A DNA stretch of 64,000 nucleotides from Anabaena sphaerica FACHB-251 (GCF_014696825.1 NZ_JACJQU010000004.1:248001-312000); one strand, 5' to 3'; positions 45,446 to 55,516 are shown, numbered from the stretch's first letter. Notes: generated by a model not told the origin, from the letters alone. Numbers and translations are program-made.

Positions 45446-46723
45446 ATGTCAATGGTCACTTTACCTGGATTAAAAGATTTAATTGAAAGCATCAGCCGCG
45501 AACGAAATTTACCTCGTTTAGCAGTGCAATCATCTATTAGAGAAGCATTACTTAAAGGTTACGAACGTTATCGCCGGGCTCAAAATTTAGAGCGCAAACA
45601 ATTTGATGAAACTTATTTTGATAATTTTGAAGTAGAACTGGATATTGACGGAGAAGGATTTCGAGTTCTTTCTACCAAAACAATTGTCGAAGAAGTTAGT
45701 AACTCCGACCATCAAATTTCTCTAGAAGAAGTGCAACAAGTCGCTCCTGAGGCTCAATCAGGTGATTCTGTGGTTTTAGATGTCACCCCAGATCAAGGAG
45801 AATTTGGGCGGATGGCGGCGATGCAGACTAAACAGGTATTAGCACAAAAATTGCGGGATCAACAGCGCCAAATGGTGCAAGAAGAGTTCCAAGATTTAGA
45901 AAGCACAGTTTTACAAGCTAGAGTTTTGCGATTTGAAAGACAATCTGTAATTTTGGCAGTTAGCAGCGGTTTTGGTCAGCCGGAAGTAGAAGCTGAATTA
46001 CCAAAACGGGAACAACTGCCAAATGATAACTATCGGGCTAATGCCACCTTTAAGGTATACCTGAAAAAAGTTTCCCAAGGTCAGCAACGGGGACCGCAGT
46101 TATTGGTGTCTCGTGCTGATGCAGGCTTAGTGGTTTATTTGTTCGCCAACGAAGTCCCAGAAATAGAAGATGAAGTTGTCCGAATAGTCGCAGTAGCCAG
46201 AGAAGCTAATCCCCCTTCCCGTTACGTAGGTCCGCGGACTAAAATAGCAGTAGATACCCTTGATCGAGATGTAGACCCAGTTGGGGCTTGTATTGGCGCT
46301 AGGGGATCACGAATTCAAGTGGTAGTGAATGAATTACGGGGTGAAAAAATAGATGTAATTCGCTGGTCTCCAGATCCAGCAACTTATATCGCCAACGCCC
46401 TGAGTCCAGCAAGAGTCGATGAAGTGCGCTTAATGGACCCAGAAAGTCGGCAAACCCACGTTTTAGTAGCTGAAGATCAACTGAGTTTAGCTATTGGTAA
46501 AGAAGGACAAAATGTGCGATTAGCAGCCCGTCTGACCGGTTGGAAAATTGACATTAAAGATAAAGCTAAATATGACTATGCCGCAGAGGATTCTAAATTT
46601 GCAGCTGTCAGGGCAAAATATCAACCGGAGGATGATGAAAATGAGATGGAGGAACTAGAAGATGAATATCAAGAAGACTTAGAATTAGATAATGATAATT
46701 TTGACACTAGTGAGGAAGATTAA
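45446..46723 (+). CDS. nusA: Transcription termination/antitermination factor NusA
   Basis: The ATG at 45446 has AAGGAG 7 bases upstream; the TTG six bases earlier is not used. The 425-residue protein has the N-terminal polymerase-binding domain, an S1 domain (about 130-200), and two KH domains (VGACIGARGSRIQVVVNELR and LSLAIGKEGQNVRLAARLTG). The C-terminus is acidic with a run of Glu and Asp and lacks the extra repeats of the E. coli protein, as usual in cyanobacteria. Acts in pausing and termination. Confidence 0.96.
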   Translation: MSMVTLPGLKDLIESISRERNLPRLAVQSSIREALLKGYERYRRAQNLERKQFDETYFDNFEVELDIDGEGFRVLSTKTIVEEVSNSDHQISLEEVQQVAPEAQSGDSVVLDVTPDQGEFGRMAAMQTKQVLAQKLRDQQRQMVQEEFQDLESTVLQARVLRFERQSVILAVSSGFGQPEVEAELPKREQLPNDNYRANATFKVYLKKVSQGQQRGPQLLVSRADAGLVVYLFANEVPEIEDEVVRIVAVAREANPPSRYVGPRTKIAVDTLDRDVDPVGACIGARGSRIQVVVNELRGEKIDVIRWSPDPATYIANALSPARVDEVRLMDPESRQTHVLVAEDQLSLAIGKEGQNVRLAARLTGWKIDIKDKAKYDYAAEDSKFAAVRAKYQPEDDENEMEELEDEYQEDLELDNDNFDTSEED

Positions 46724-46869
46724 TTCCCAACTGTTTTTGGCAATTGTCTGTTAACTGTTAACGGTTAAAGGTAAACTAGAAACATTTAGCAAGTGTGAAA
46801 ATTAACAAAAACTAACAAAAACTAATTTGAGGGAAGTACAAACTGCTGACCTGACAGAACACAAACCCG

Positions 46870-47139
46870 ATGAAACCAAACTATCGGCGTTGTATTAGTT
46901 GTCGCCGTGTAGGATCAAAAGAAGAGTTTTGGCGCATTGTCCGCATCTTTCCATCTGGGAAGGTACAATTAGATCAGGGCATGGGGCGTTCAGCCTATAT
47001 TTGTCCTGAAACTGACTGCCTGCAAGCGGCTCAGAAAAAAAATAGATTAGGGCGATCGCTACATGGAACAGTGCCAGAAACACTGTATCAGACATTGTGG
47101 CAACGTCTCACCGAAAGCAATCCCCAAAATCAAATTTAA
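46870..47139 (+). CDS. ylxR: YlxR family RNA-binding protein (RnpM)
   Basis: The 89-residue protein contains NYRRCISCRRVGSKEEFWRI and then the family motif GMGRSAYICPETDCLQAAQK. YlxR proteins bind RNA and in some bacteria modulate RNase P; the same is possible here. Two Cys pairs (CISC and CPETDC) may bind metal. It lies 146 bases after nusA and is followed by the long unexplained region before infB. Confidence 0.9.
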   Translation: MKPNYRRCISCRRVGSKEEFWRIVRIFPSGKVQLDQGMGRSAYICPETDCLQAAQKKNRLGRSLHGTVPETLYQTLWQRLTESNPQNQI

Positions 47140-47831
47140 ACGAACTAAATATTTTGGTCTGCCCTCGGCAGACTACTACCTCGGTTCCGGCCAGACCGGA
47201 TCAAGGTTTCAGAACCAGAGAGGCTGTGTCAGACTCGGATAGCATTCAGTTGCTAACATTATTTAAGATGTTCCTAACAGAGCAACAGTCAATGAGACAG
47301 GAAACCGCGACCTCAGCACAGAAGTGCCAGTCCGGGTACTGCACTCAAAACCACCTCACAACGGTAATCTCTAGAGAAATTGTGATGAAAGCCGAACAAT
47401 TAACGCTTTCATCACAGCCTCTGTTATCGTGGGGGTTAGTGCCAAAATAGTAAATGGGTGTAGAAGGCAAGTGGATCTCTAAAAATTGGAGAGAGACGAA
47501 GCAATACTCCCAACAAGTTTTACTCGATTGTGTTGTGGAAGACTCAGAATCAGCAAAACAAAAATCTAAACAATGGCAACCTGGTAGCGCTCAAGCGCAG
47601 TTCGGCATCAAGGATGCCCAAAAAAATTTTCTATTTAGAAAAATTTTATGGGGTTCCTTTAACCATCATTCCTGGTGGGGATGCCAGTATTAAACCGAAA
47701 CATCTCTCTTTCCTGATTGGAGGCACCGGCAACATTACCAAGGGCAACCTAAAAAACAGTGTTCAAAGGATGGAGATGTCGAAAACCAGGCAACCATCCG
47801 TTAAAACTGTAAACTAAAGGGGAAAGAGTGG
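47140..47831 (+). ncRNA. Candidate structured RNA / infB leader
   Basis: No convincing gene occupies this 692-base gap. Perfect hairpins read in order: GTCTGCC/GGCAGAC (47157-47173, 3-base loop); GGTT/AACC (47205-47216); TGTGATGAAAGC/GCTTTCATCACA (47381-47416, 12 bp, 12-base loop); GCGC/GCGC (47587-47598); GGCATC/GATGCC (47604-47618); TTTTCTA/TAGAAAA (47627-47642); GGATGG/CCATCC (47768-47799). GGTCTG at 47156 could instead pair with CAGACC at 47192, an alternative fold. GC content looks higher than in other gaps. Most likely a long 5' leader of infB or a processed small RNA; not a known class that I recognise. Confidence 0.5.
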
Positions 47832-50800
47832 ATGAACAACGGCAAAGTTAGAATCTACGAATTATCAAAGGAATTGAATTTGGATAACAAAGAGCTATTA
47901 GCAATTTGCGACCAGCTCAATATTGCGGTCAAAAGCCATAGCAGCACGATTTCAGAATCTGAGGCTGAACAAATTCGTATAGCTGCGGAAAAAGTCGCAG
48001 CGACGAGTGTCACAGACAAAAAAGAATTAGATACAAACAGCCATAAACCAAATTCACACCAAACTGGCTCCCGAAACCGACCTGCTGCAACCCATAAACA
48101 GCAAATTTTGGAAATTCGCAAACCCAAAATCTTGAGAAATACTACCTCCAACGCCTCAGAAGCGTCAGTTGCTACCAATAGCCAATTTGCTTCGTCTGAT
48201 AGCCTGCATGACGAAGCTATTGCTAATTCTCCATCACCTCCACGGCCTTTTGCTACACCAGTCTCAACCATGAAACCGACGGCACCAACTCGACCTGTAC
48301 CCCGGAATCAATCTGAGACCCCACAGAAACCTGTGGCAGAACCGGAACATCAGCCTAATTTCCAACCAGCCCCAGAAAAAACAAAAGCGGAAAAACCGGA
48401 AAAAGTCGTTTCTCCGAGACCTAAACAGGAAAAAACCCCAAAACCGCAACTGGTTGGTCCACCGGCAAGACCTGTGGAGGAAAAAACCTCTCCCACAGAA
48501 CAGCTATCTCAGGCAGATAAACCGATTCTGAAACGCGAACGCCCAGCGCGTGGCGAAGAAGAACGGGAACACACTAAACCCAGGATGGGCAGGGCAACAA
48601 CAGACCAGATCCCACAAACTGCTCCCCAAAAACCGGGTCGATCCACTCCTTCACCAGCGAAACCAGAACACAGAGGCAGTAGATCTGCACCCACACCATC
48701 AACTGAGGTGCAACGACCCAGGCCAGCACGTCCTGGGGAAGCCGTCGCCGCCATGCCCATAGCTACTCCACCAAAACCAATGTCTGGAGGAGCTAAAAAA
48801 GAGGGATTGGTGGATGAGCCGATCGCACCAGGTTTGCTTGATTTGAAACGGCCAACACCACCCCGACCAACTAAAGGTGGTAAAAAATGGCAAGAAGAAG
48901 AAATAATTGACGAAATCAAAGAGAAAGCCAAGGTTGGACCTAAAGGCAAACGAGTTAAACCCATCCTAGATGATGATTTTGAAGAAGATGACTTACTGGA
49001 TGAAGAGGGTCTGGAAATTCCAGCTACCGTCCAAGTGAGCCTTTCTATAGCTCGTCCACCTAAGCCCAAGGCTTCTCGACCTGCACAGCAACCAACATTG
49101 GTTGCGGCCGCACCTACTAAAAACAGAAGGTCTGGTTCCCACCGCGACCAAAACCGTCGTCAACAAGAAGTAGAAGTCAAGCAAGAGCGTCCAGAAAAAC
49201 TGGTGGTCACAGGACCGATGACTGTACAAGAGTTGGCTGAGGGCTTGTGTATTGCCGACACAGAGATTGTCAAAATCCTGTTTATGAAAGGCATGGCGGT
49301 AAGTATCACCCAAAACCTGGATATTCCCACAATTACCCTAGTCGGTAAAGAGTTAGAAGTAGAAGTCGAAACGGCAGAACCAGAAGCAGAAGCCCGCAAA
49401 GTCACAGAAATGATTGACTTTGCAGACCTCGAACATCTGATCCGTCGTCCGCCGGTTGTGACAATTATGGGTCACGTAGACCACGGTAAAACCACTCTGC
49501 TCGACTCAATCCGCAAAACTAAGGTGGCTGCTGGTGAAGCAGGTGGCATTACCCAGCATATCGGCGCATACCACGTTGATTTGGAACATGATGGTAAGCC
49601 ACAACAGATAGTCTTCCTAGATACCCCCGGTCACGAAGCCTTCACAGCTATGCGGGCTAGGGGAGCGCGGGTGACAGATATTGCTATTTTGGTAGTCGCT
49701 GCTGATGATGGTGTCCGTCCGCAAACAGTGGAAGCCATTAGCCATGCTCAAGCCGCAGGTGTGCCAATTGTCGTCGCTATTAACAAGATTGACAAAGAAG
49801 GGGCGCAACCAGAGCGCGTTAAACAAGAACTGACCAATTATGGTCTGACCGCAGAAGACTGGGGTGGTGAGACTATTATGGTTCCTGTGAGTGCTATCAA
49901 GGGCGAAAACCTGGATACACTTCTAGAAATGGTTCTCCTTGTGGCAGAGGTAGCAGAACTATCTGCTAACCCAAATCGTGTGGCTAAAGGAACAGTCATC
50001 GAAGCTCACTTAGATAAAGCCAAGGGTGCGGTCGCTACCCTGCTAATTCAGAACGGTACTCTTCATGTTGGAGATATGCTGGTAGCTGGGTCGGCATTTG
50101 GTAAAGTCCGGGCAATGGTAGATGACAGAGGCAGAAGAGTAGAAGTTGCTACTCCCTCCTGTGCTGTTGAGGTGCTGGGTTTAAGCGATGTACCCGCAGC
50201 AGGTGATGACTTCGAGGTGTTCGCGAACGAAAAAGAAGCTCGTACCCTCGCCAGCGTTCGTGCCGACAAACAACGCCAATCGCGCTTGTTACAAGGACGT
50301 GTTACCCTCACAACCCTCTCGGCTCAAGCACAAGAAGGCGAGTTGAAAGAACTCAACTTGATCTTGAAAGGAGATGTCCAAGGTTCTGTAGAAGCCATTA
50401 TCGGCTCTCTCAAGCAAATCCCCCAAAACGAAGTTCAAATTCGGATGTTGTTGGCTACTGCGGGAGAAATCACAGAAACAGATATCGACTTAGCTGCTGC
50501 TAGTAACGCCGTTATCATTGGTTTCAATACTACCTACGCTAGTGGTGCTAGACAAGCTGCGGATGAAGCAGGTGTGGACGTGCGCGAATACAACATCATC
50601 TACAAACTCCTAGAAGATATTCAAGGAGCTTTAGAAGGTCTGCTAGAACCAGAGTTGGTGGAAGAACCCCTGGGTCAAACAGAAGTACGTGCTGTCTTCC
50701 CAGTCGGTCGTGGTGCGGTTGCTGGTTGTTATGTACAATCGGGCAAACTGCTTCGCAACTGCAAAGTGCGCGTCCGTCGAGGTAGTAAGGTGATCTATGA

Positions 50801-50966
50801 AGGCGTTCTTGATTCCCTCAAACGGATGAAAGAAGATGCCCGCGAAGTTAACGCTGGTTATGAATGCGGCATCAACATTGATAAATTCCATGACTGGGCT
50901 GAAGGTGACATCATCGAAGCCTATCAAATGGTAACTAAACGCCGTACACTCACCCTTACTAAGTAG
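47832..50966 (+). CDS. infB: Translation initiation factor IF-2
   Basis: The 1044-residue GTPase delivers initiator tRNA to the ribosome. An N-terminal IF2_N domain ([20 protein letters not shown]) is followed by a long Pro/Lys/Glu-rich disordered linker of about 400 residues, a second IF2_N domain and the G domain: G1 GHVDHGKT at about 546-553, G2/G3 DTPGHEA, G4 NKID. The C-terminal domain ends RLKRM-type sequence ([14 protein letters not shown]). The long linker accounts for the size, as in other filamentous cyanobacteria. Confidence 0.96.
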   Translation: MNNGKVRIYELSKELNLDNKELLAICDQLNIAVKSHSSTISESEAEQIRIAAEKVAATSVTDKKELDTNSHKPNSHQTGSRNRPAATHKQQILEIRKPKILRNTTSNASEASVATNSQFASSDSLHDEAIANSPSPPRPFATPVSTMKPTAPTRPVPRNQSETPQKPVAEPEHQPNFQPAPEKTKAEKPEKVVSPRPKQEKTPKPQLVGPPARPVEEKTSPTEQLSQADKPILKRERPARGEEEREHTKPRMGRATTDQIPQTAPQKPGRSTPSPAKPEHRGSRSAPTPSTEVQRPRPARPGEAVAAMPIATPPKPMSGGAKKEGLVDEPIAPGLLDLKRPTPPRPTKGGKKWQEEEIIDEIKEKAKVGPKGKRVKPILDDDFEEDDLLDEEGLEIPATVQVSLSIARPPKPKASRPAQQPTLVAAAPTKNRRSGSHRDQNRRQQEVEVKQERPEKLVVTGPMTVQELAEGLCIADTEIVKILFMKGMAVSITQNLDIPTITLVGKELEVEVETAEPEAEARKVTEMIDFADLEHLIRRPPVVTIMGHVDHGKTTLLDSIRKTKVAAGEAGGITQHIGAYHVDLEHDGKPQQIVFLDTPGHEAFTAMRARGARVTDIAILVVAADDGVRPQTVEAISHAQAAGVPIVVAINKIDKEGAQPERVKQELTNYGLTAEDWGGETIMVPVSAIKGENLDTLLEMVLLVAEVAELSANPNRVAKGTVIEAHLDKAKGAVATLLIQNGTLHVGDMLVAGSAFGKVRAMVDDRGRRVEVATPSCAVEVLGLSDVPAAGDDFEVFANEKEARTLASVRADKQRQSRLLQGRVTLTTLSAQAQEGELKELNLILKGDVQGSVEAIIGSLKQIPQNEVQIRMLLATAGEITETDIDLAAASNAVIIGFNTTYASGARQAADEAGVDVREYNIIYKLLEDIQGALEGLLEPELVEEPLGQTEVRAVFPVGRGAVAGCYVQSGKLLRNCKVRVRRGSKVIYEGVLDSLKRMKEDAREVNAGYECGINIDKFHDWAEGDIIEAYQMVTKRRTLTLTK

Positions 50967-50984
50967 TGTTAAGTAAAGAGTGCT

Positions 50985-51060
50985 GAGTGCTGAGTTAATT
51001 TATGAATGTTGAATTGACATAGTTTTTAGTTCAACATTCAAAACTGAACTCTCAGCACTC
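50985..51060. terminator. Compound hairpin after infB
   Basis: An outer stem GAGTGCTGAG (50985-50994) / CTCAGCACTC (51051-51060) encloses an inner stem GAATGTTGAA (51004-51013) / TTCAACATTC (51030-51039). It begins 19 bases past infB. It may terminate the operon, or be a small inverted-repeat element. Confidence 0.6.
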
Positions 51061-51634
51061 ATAACTTTTGAGAAACTCAGGTGACAGGTAACAGGTGACA
51101 GCGAAGACGGAAAAAGAAGAAAGAAAAGATGATCACAAAGATAAAACACCATAAAACCAGTAATATAGCAGGAGTCAGGAGTCAGGAGTAAAACCCTTTT
51201 GTAGTGGGAGTTTCATTATCAATTGATATCCTAACCACCCTGTCCATGGCTATAAAAAATCTTCTGTTTAATTAAAAAAAGTTGTTTTGAGAATTTTTCC
51301 GAGTATATCCTTAGTTTTAGTGATCAATAACACAGAATTTGCTCCTACATAACAGTTATCTTGAGAAAAGATTAAGTAATACCATTTTGGATTTTAGATT
51401 TTAGATTTTAGATTGGTGCAAATCCATCTGTCGCAATCATTTTTCAAGTTGGTATAAGATTTTTTTCAAAATTTTAGGGGTAGGCATGGATCAACATCTT
51501 GCCCCATAGGACAGATGTTAAATTTGGCTTGTTTGGTTTCTGTCTTGCCCCCTGCGGGCAAAACAATCATCAATTACAAATCCAAAACCTAAAATTGTTT
51601 GACTCTGGAAGTTAAAAATGAGGAATGAGGAACT
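51061..51634. other. 574-bp spacer with repeat elements
   Basis: This gap between infB and the 65-residue gene holds a GTGACAG tract, element B1 (51164-51254), a TTTTAGA tract within a possible ATACCA-type element (51379-51455) and a hairpin TTGCCC/GGGCAA (51554-51570). No gene was seen. Confidence 0.5.
51164..51254. mobile_element. MITE-like element B1
   Basis: The ends are TATAGC and GCTATA. The order is AGGAGTC heptamers, GTAAAACCC, TTTTGTAGTGGGAGTTTCAT, TATCAATTGATATCC and CCACCCTGTCCATG. The same element lies in reverse orientation at 51979-52076, so the 65-residue gene sits between the two copies. Confidence 0.7.
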
Positions 51635-51832
51635 ATGGCTCAAATTTCAGCTTCTAGCAATGGCCAGCTTTCTCGCGATGCTAACATTTGGCAAAACCTT
51701 AAGTATGCAATCTCTGCTAGTTCCGGTTTCCAACGCTGGCAGCTAGAGAGTAATGCTCAATTAAACGGTCTGCGCCTAGAACAGCAAGTACAACGGTATT
51801 TACGAGAAACCTTAGAAACTTTAGCTTATTAA
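51635..51832 (+). CDS. Small cyanobacterial protein, unknown
   Basis: The 65-residue protein reads MAQISASSNGQLSRDANIWQ and then NLKYAISASSGFQRWQLESN; it is Gln/Leu-rich and helical at the end (RLEQQVQRYLRETLETLAY). It starts with ATG after AGGAATGAGGA. It has coding-like composition and no membrane segment. I do not recognise a functional name. It is bracketed by inverted copies of the B element. Confidence 0.6.
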   Translation: MAQISASSNGQLSRDANIWQNLKYAISASSGFQRWQLESNAQLNGLRLEQQVQRYLRETLETLAY

Positions 51833-51978
51833 GAACACAGAAAATTTCACAATCATAACCAACTTAGCTTTTTTCATCCAATACGGTTTAGATAACCCCA
51901 CCACCTAAACATTGTGGCTGAAGTTAACTGAACCGTATTCTCCTATTATCTATTCCCTGCCCTAACAGATATGATAAC

Positions 51979-52076
51979 TATAGCCATGGACAGGGTGGTT
52001 AGGACATCAATTGATAATGAAACTCCCACTACAAAAGGATTTTACTCCTGACTCATGACTCCTGACTCCTGCTATA
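51979..52076. mobile_element. MITE-like element B2, inverted copy of B1
   Basis: Read on the minus strand it matches 51164-51254 almost base for base, with one more heptamer unit (including an ATGACTC variant). Ends TATAGC and GCTATA. Confidence 0.7.
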
Positions 52077-52116
52077 TATCTCTGAGGAGCAGCAAAGCTT
52101 ACAAACGAACCTGAGA

Positions 52117-53466
52117 TTACAAAGTGTATGTGAAATCTTGCACCAATATTCCTGGAACTAAACTACCACCTAATTGCCTACTTTCATAAGTTCCGACTTC
52201 GGGAATAAATTCTTGAAAGTTAGTTAAATCAACTAAATTTTCTTCTCCCCAGAAGCGATAAAGACTTTCATCAAAGCGTAAATTTTCAATGGGGGCGACA
52301 ATTTCCCCATTTTCTACCCAAAAGCAGGCATAACGGGTCATACCTGTGATTCTACCCGTTTGGCGATCGCTCCAATTTAAATAATGCAAATTCGACACAT
52401 ATAACCCTGTATCTAAACTGGATAAAATCTCCTCAAAAGCTAAATTACCTGTACCTATTTCTGGAGAACGTAAGGTTTCTGAACTATTAGCACCATTAGC
52501 AGGTTTCTTATATTCTTTAGCCGTGCGAGAATTAACTAGGCTATTTAATAAAACTCCTTTTTCTATTAAAGTTAACTCCGGTGCTACCATTTCTCCCAGG
52601 TCATTAAATCTAGGAACTAAACCAGATTTAAAGTTTTCTTTTAAAGTAAATTTTGGTGAAAGTTGTTTTTCTTGACGTGATAAAGCCACTAAAGCACTAT
52701 TTCCTTGTTGAATATCAGCTTCACTAATAGCACCCCAGGAAAGCATACCCAATAATTCAGCCACAGCAGCGGGAGCAAAATAAGTTTTGTATTTTCCTCT
52801 TGGTAATTCTTTCGGTTGACGAGACAACAATACTAATTGTTCTTTACCTTCATTTATTTTTGCTATACATGCATATTCATCCCATTCGCTACCAGCAAAA
52901 GTGCCTTTAACCGCTTGTCCTGATGCCATGAACAAAGAATAATCTAAGTTAAAAGAATCAGTTACAAACCAGTGTTTTTGTCCGTTAGAATCTCCATAGC
53001 CTCTAATAATAACTCCCCCAGCATACATACCAGTAAAATCTAAATCAGCAACTGATTCTAAGATTTTATTAACAACTGTTTCTGGTGTTAATAATTTACC
53101 TGTATTTACCTCTCTGCTGTGATTATTTCCTGTAGGTAAAACTAGATAAGGATCACTTGGTAATAGGGTAATTTCGTCGCGTAATTCTTCTAAAGATGTG
53201 TATGCTATTTGCCAATCTATTTCCCAATTACCAGTAAAAGGAAAATGGCGGAAACTGCTGCGCTGATTTTCCATTAAAGTGAGTTTAATTGAACCATCAG
53301 CGACTACTCCAGTTTGTCTAACTTTAGCACCATTAAAACGGGTAAATTGGCTTCTTTCGCTGTTGAGTCTGATGGTAAAATGTTCGGTTTCTGCTTTTTT
53401 CTGGAGAAGACTTTCGAGCAGTTTGTCAAAGGTTGTTTCTAATGTTGATAATTCTGTAATTTTCAT
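52117..53466 (-). CDS. tldE: TldE/PmbA-type subunit of the TldD-TldE protease
   Basis: The 449-residue protein matches the TldE/PmbA fold: an N-terminal domain (SERSQFTRFNGAKVRQTGVV) and a C-terminal domain with the family motif LETGLYVSNLHYLNWSDRQT-like sequence and GRITGMTRYACFWVENGEIV. It lacks the HExxxH motif, as expected for TldE, which pairs with catalytic TldD. TldD-TldE cleaves extended peptides and modified peptide precursors. Its partner is 7 kb away at 60570-62006, same strand. Confidence 0.9.
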   Translation of the reverse strand: MKITELSTLETTFDKLLESLLQKKAETEHFTIRLNSERSQFTRFNGAKVRQTGVVADGSIKLTLMENQRSSFRHFPFTGNWEIDWQIAYTSLEELRDEITLLPSDPYLVLPTGNNHSREVNTGKLLTPETVVNKILESVADLDFTGMYAGGVIIRGYGDSNGQKHWFVTDSFNLDYSLFMASGQAVKGTFAGSEWDEYACIAKINEGKEQLVLLSRQPKELPRGKYKTYFAPAAVAELLGMLSWGAISEADIQQGNSALVALSRQEKQLSPKFTLKENFKSGLVPRFNDLGEMVAPELTLIEKGVLLNSLVNSRTAKEYKKPANGANSSETLRSPEIGTGNLAFEEILSSLDTGLYVSNLHYLNWSDRQTGRITGMTRYACFWVENGEIVAPIENLRFDESLYRFWGEENLVDLTNFQEFIPEVGTYESRQLGGSLVPGILVQDFTYTL

Positions 53467-53469
53467 TTT

Positions 53470-54171
53470 TTAAATTGTCTCTGGATCAATATTTAGTTCT
53501 CTTAATTTTGCTGCTAAACGTTCTGCTTTTCTTGCTTCCTGTTCTGCTCTTTTGGCTTCCTCTTCTGCGGTTTCTTCTGGTGTAGGTACTAATTCTCCTT
53601 CTGGGGTAAAATACCGTAACAACCCTTCATTAATTCCTAAATATAAACCTAATTGTTGACTCCACAAATATCCTTTTTCATTTGCTGCTAAAGGTTGATA
53701 TTTATTATCAACTAAATGAAATCCTGCAAATTCTAATGTATAAGGATCAAACCAAAAATAATCAGGTGTGCGGAAAGTATTTTGATAAAGTTCTTTTTTA
53801 TATCCTCTATCAGTGGTAGCTGTAGTTGGTGAAAGAATTTCTAAAATGAAATTGGGATATTTACCATCTTCTTCCCACACTACCCAGCTTTTACGAGTTT
53901 TGCGTTCAGTTCCCAAAACAACAAAAAAATCAGGACCCCGGAAAAATTCTGATTTCTTTTGGTGAGGACTATAATAAATAGTCAGATTTCCCGCAGCATA
54001 GAAATCAGTTCGATCTTTCCACAACCATTTAATACATTTGATTAAGAGCATAATTTGCTCTAGATGCAGTTCTGTTTCCACAGGAGGTTCATCACTATAT
54101 AAGTCACTAGGAGGAAATATTACATCTGGGGAGATATTTTCTGCAAGTTCTAATTCTTGTGCAATGATCAT
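53470..54171 (-). CDS. Uma2 (DUF820) family protein, PD-(D/E)XK-like, copy 1
   Basis: The 233-residue protein has the Uma2 nuclease-like core: FILEILSPTTATTDRGYKKE carries the acidic and Lys residues, and FRTPDYFWFDPYTLEFAGF follows. A Glu/Ala/Lys/Arg-rich helix near the end is longer than in copy 2 by about 14 residues. It ends 4 bases before tldE. Uma2 proteins are abundant in cyanobacteria; nuclease activity is presumed, the role unknown. It is a tandem paralogue of the gene at 54229-54888. Confidence 0.8.
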   Translation of the reverse strand: MIIAQELELAENISPDVIFPPSDLYSDEPPVETELHLEQIMLLIKCIKWLWKDRTDFYAAGNLTIYYSPHQKKSEFFRGPDFFVVLGTERKTRKSWVVWEEDGKYPNFILEILSPTTATTDRGYKKELYQNTFRTPDYFWFDPYTLEFAGFHLVDNKYQPLAANEKGYLWSQQLGLYLGINEGLLRYFTPEGELVPTPEETAEEEAKRAEQEARKAERLAAKLRELNIDPETI

Positions 54172-54228
54172 ATTGATATGGCATCAAGTAGCTATTTGTT
54201 GATTGTAGCATTAAGTAAATATCAGAGC

Positions 54229-54888
54229 CTAGATTTTCTCTGGATCAATATTTAATTCTCGTAATTTGGCTGCTAAACGTTCTGCGGTTTCTTCTGGTGT
54301 AGGTACTAAATCACCTTCAGGAGTAAAATACCTTAACAAACCCTCATGCACGCCTAAATATAAACCTAATTGTTCACTCCATAAATATCCTTTTTTATTT
54401 GGTTCTATAGGTTGATATTTGCCATTTGTTAAATAAAAACCTGCAAATTCTAGCGTATAAGGGTCAAACCAAAAATAATCAGGTGTTCTAAAGGTATTTT
54501 GATACAGTTCTTTTTTAGTCACTTTATCACTGTTAGCTGTACTGGGTGAGAGAATTTCTATAATTACATTAGGATATTTACCATCTTCGTCCCAGACTAC
54601 CCAACTTTTGCGGGTTTTTCTTTCTGTTCCTAAGACTACAAAAAAATCAGGTCCTCTTAAATTTTCATTTTTTTTCTGGTTAGGACTATAATAAATAGTT
54701 AAATTTCCCGCAGCATAGAAATCTGTTCTATCTTTCCATAACCATTCTAAACATTGTAGAAGTAAGATAATTTGTCTTAGATGCAGTTCGGTTTCCACGG
54801 GTGGTTCATCACTATATAAATCACTGGGGGGAAATATAACATCTGGGGAGATGTCTTTTGTTTGTTCTAAGTCTTGTGCAATCATCAT
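54229..54888 (-). CDS. Uma2 (DUF820) family protein, copy 2
   Basis: The 219-residue protein aligns end to end with copy 1: MMIAQDLEQTKDISPDVIFP, then VIIEILSPSTANSDKVTKKE and FRTPDYFWFDPYTLEFAGFY. Two Met codons open it; the first aligns with the start of copy 1. The catalytic Asp, Glu and Lys pattern is kept. The upstream 45 bases are also near-identical between copies (ATTGATAT, GCATCAAGTAG), so the duplication included the promoter region. They are separate transcripts or a small operon. Confidence 0.8.
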   Translation of the reverse strand: MMIAQDLEQTKDISPDVIFPPSDLYSDEPPVETELHLRQIILLLQCLEWLWKDRTDFYAAGNLTIYYSPNQKKNENLRGPDFFVVLGTERKTRKSWVVWDEDGKYPNVIIEILSPSTANSDKVTKKELYQNTFRTPDYFWFDPYTLEFAGFYLTNGKYQPIEPNKKGYLWSEQLGLYLGVHEGLLRYFTPEGDLVPTPEETAERLAAKLRELNIDPEKI

Positions 54889-55052
54889 ATTGATATAGCA
54901 TCAAGTAGTTATTGGTTGATTGTAGCATTAATTATACATTTGGTGGTAACTCAATCTGCATAATTTGAAACCGTTGTAGGGACAATTCATGAATTGTCCC
55001 TACTGTAATTTTCACCAAGTATCTATTTAATTTATCCAATATTCTTGTTTTC

Positions 55053-55433
55053 TTACCTTTGCACACTATTACTGTAATTATTAAACACTGGTGGAGATTG
55101 CGGTACAACAATTATTGGATTATAGATGAATGGCATCGGCATTGAAGGTGAGGAAGGTGAATATTGTGTGGGTGGATATGTAGGTGAATAAGAAGGCATG
55201 GATGATGGGGGATAAGAATTGTAATAGTTGGAATTACTAGGATAGTTACTATCTTGGGGTGGGTAAAATGAAGGTGTGTTAGTGGGAGTTGATTGTGGTG
55301 ATAATAACCTATCAATCAATTGAGTACCTAATTTTTCTACCAGTGGACTCAGTTCAATAGCTGAGGCTTTTTGTGCATTGATAATAGATGTGCAGAATAC
55401 AATCAAAATGCTAATTGTAACTTTATAATTCAT
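55053..55433 (-). CDS. Proline/tyrosine-rich secreted protein
   Basis: The 126-residue protein has a signal peptide (KVTISILIVFCTSIINA, then QKASA) and a mature part that is very rich in Pro, Ser, Tyr and Asn (SYPPSSMPSYSPTYPPTQYS). No folded domain is apparent except a short helix LSPLVEKLGTQLIDRLL. It lies 83 bases downstream of the broken M23 gene on the same strand. Possibly a cell-surface or sheath component; that is a guess. Function unknown. Confidence 0.55.
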   Translation of the reverse strand: MNYKVTISILIVFCTSIINAQKASAIELSPLVEKLGTQLIDRLLSPQSTPTNTPSFYPPQDSNYPSNSNYYNSYPPSSMPSYSPTYPPTQYSPSSPSMPMPFIYNPIIVVPQSPPVFNNYSNSVQR

Positions 55434-55516
55434 GATTTTATTCCTATTTTTTTGAAGAAAATGTTGAATACTTAGGAGTAGGTAAATGTTACCTACTCCT
55501 AATTAATAATTGAGAT

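Noticed and set aside
47097-47817. Three overlapping open frames (117, 79 and 95 codons) before infB
   Set aside because: They overlap ylxR or each other, have no good start signals or recognisable family, and run through perfect hairpins; a structured RNA fits better. A conserved frame in relatives would reopen this.
47140-47831. Group II intron, tmRNA or RNase P RNA
   Set aside because: The typical domain V, tmRNA ends or P4 core sequence were not found, so none of these classes was assigned.
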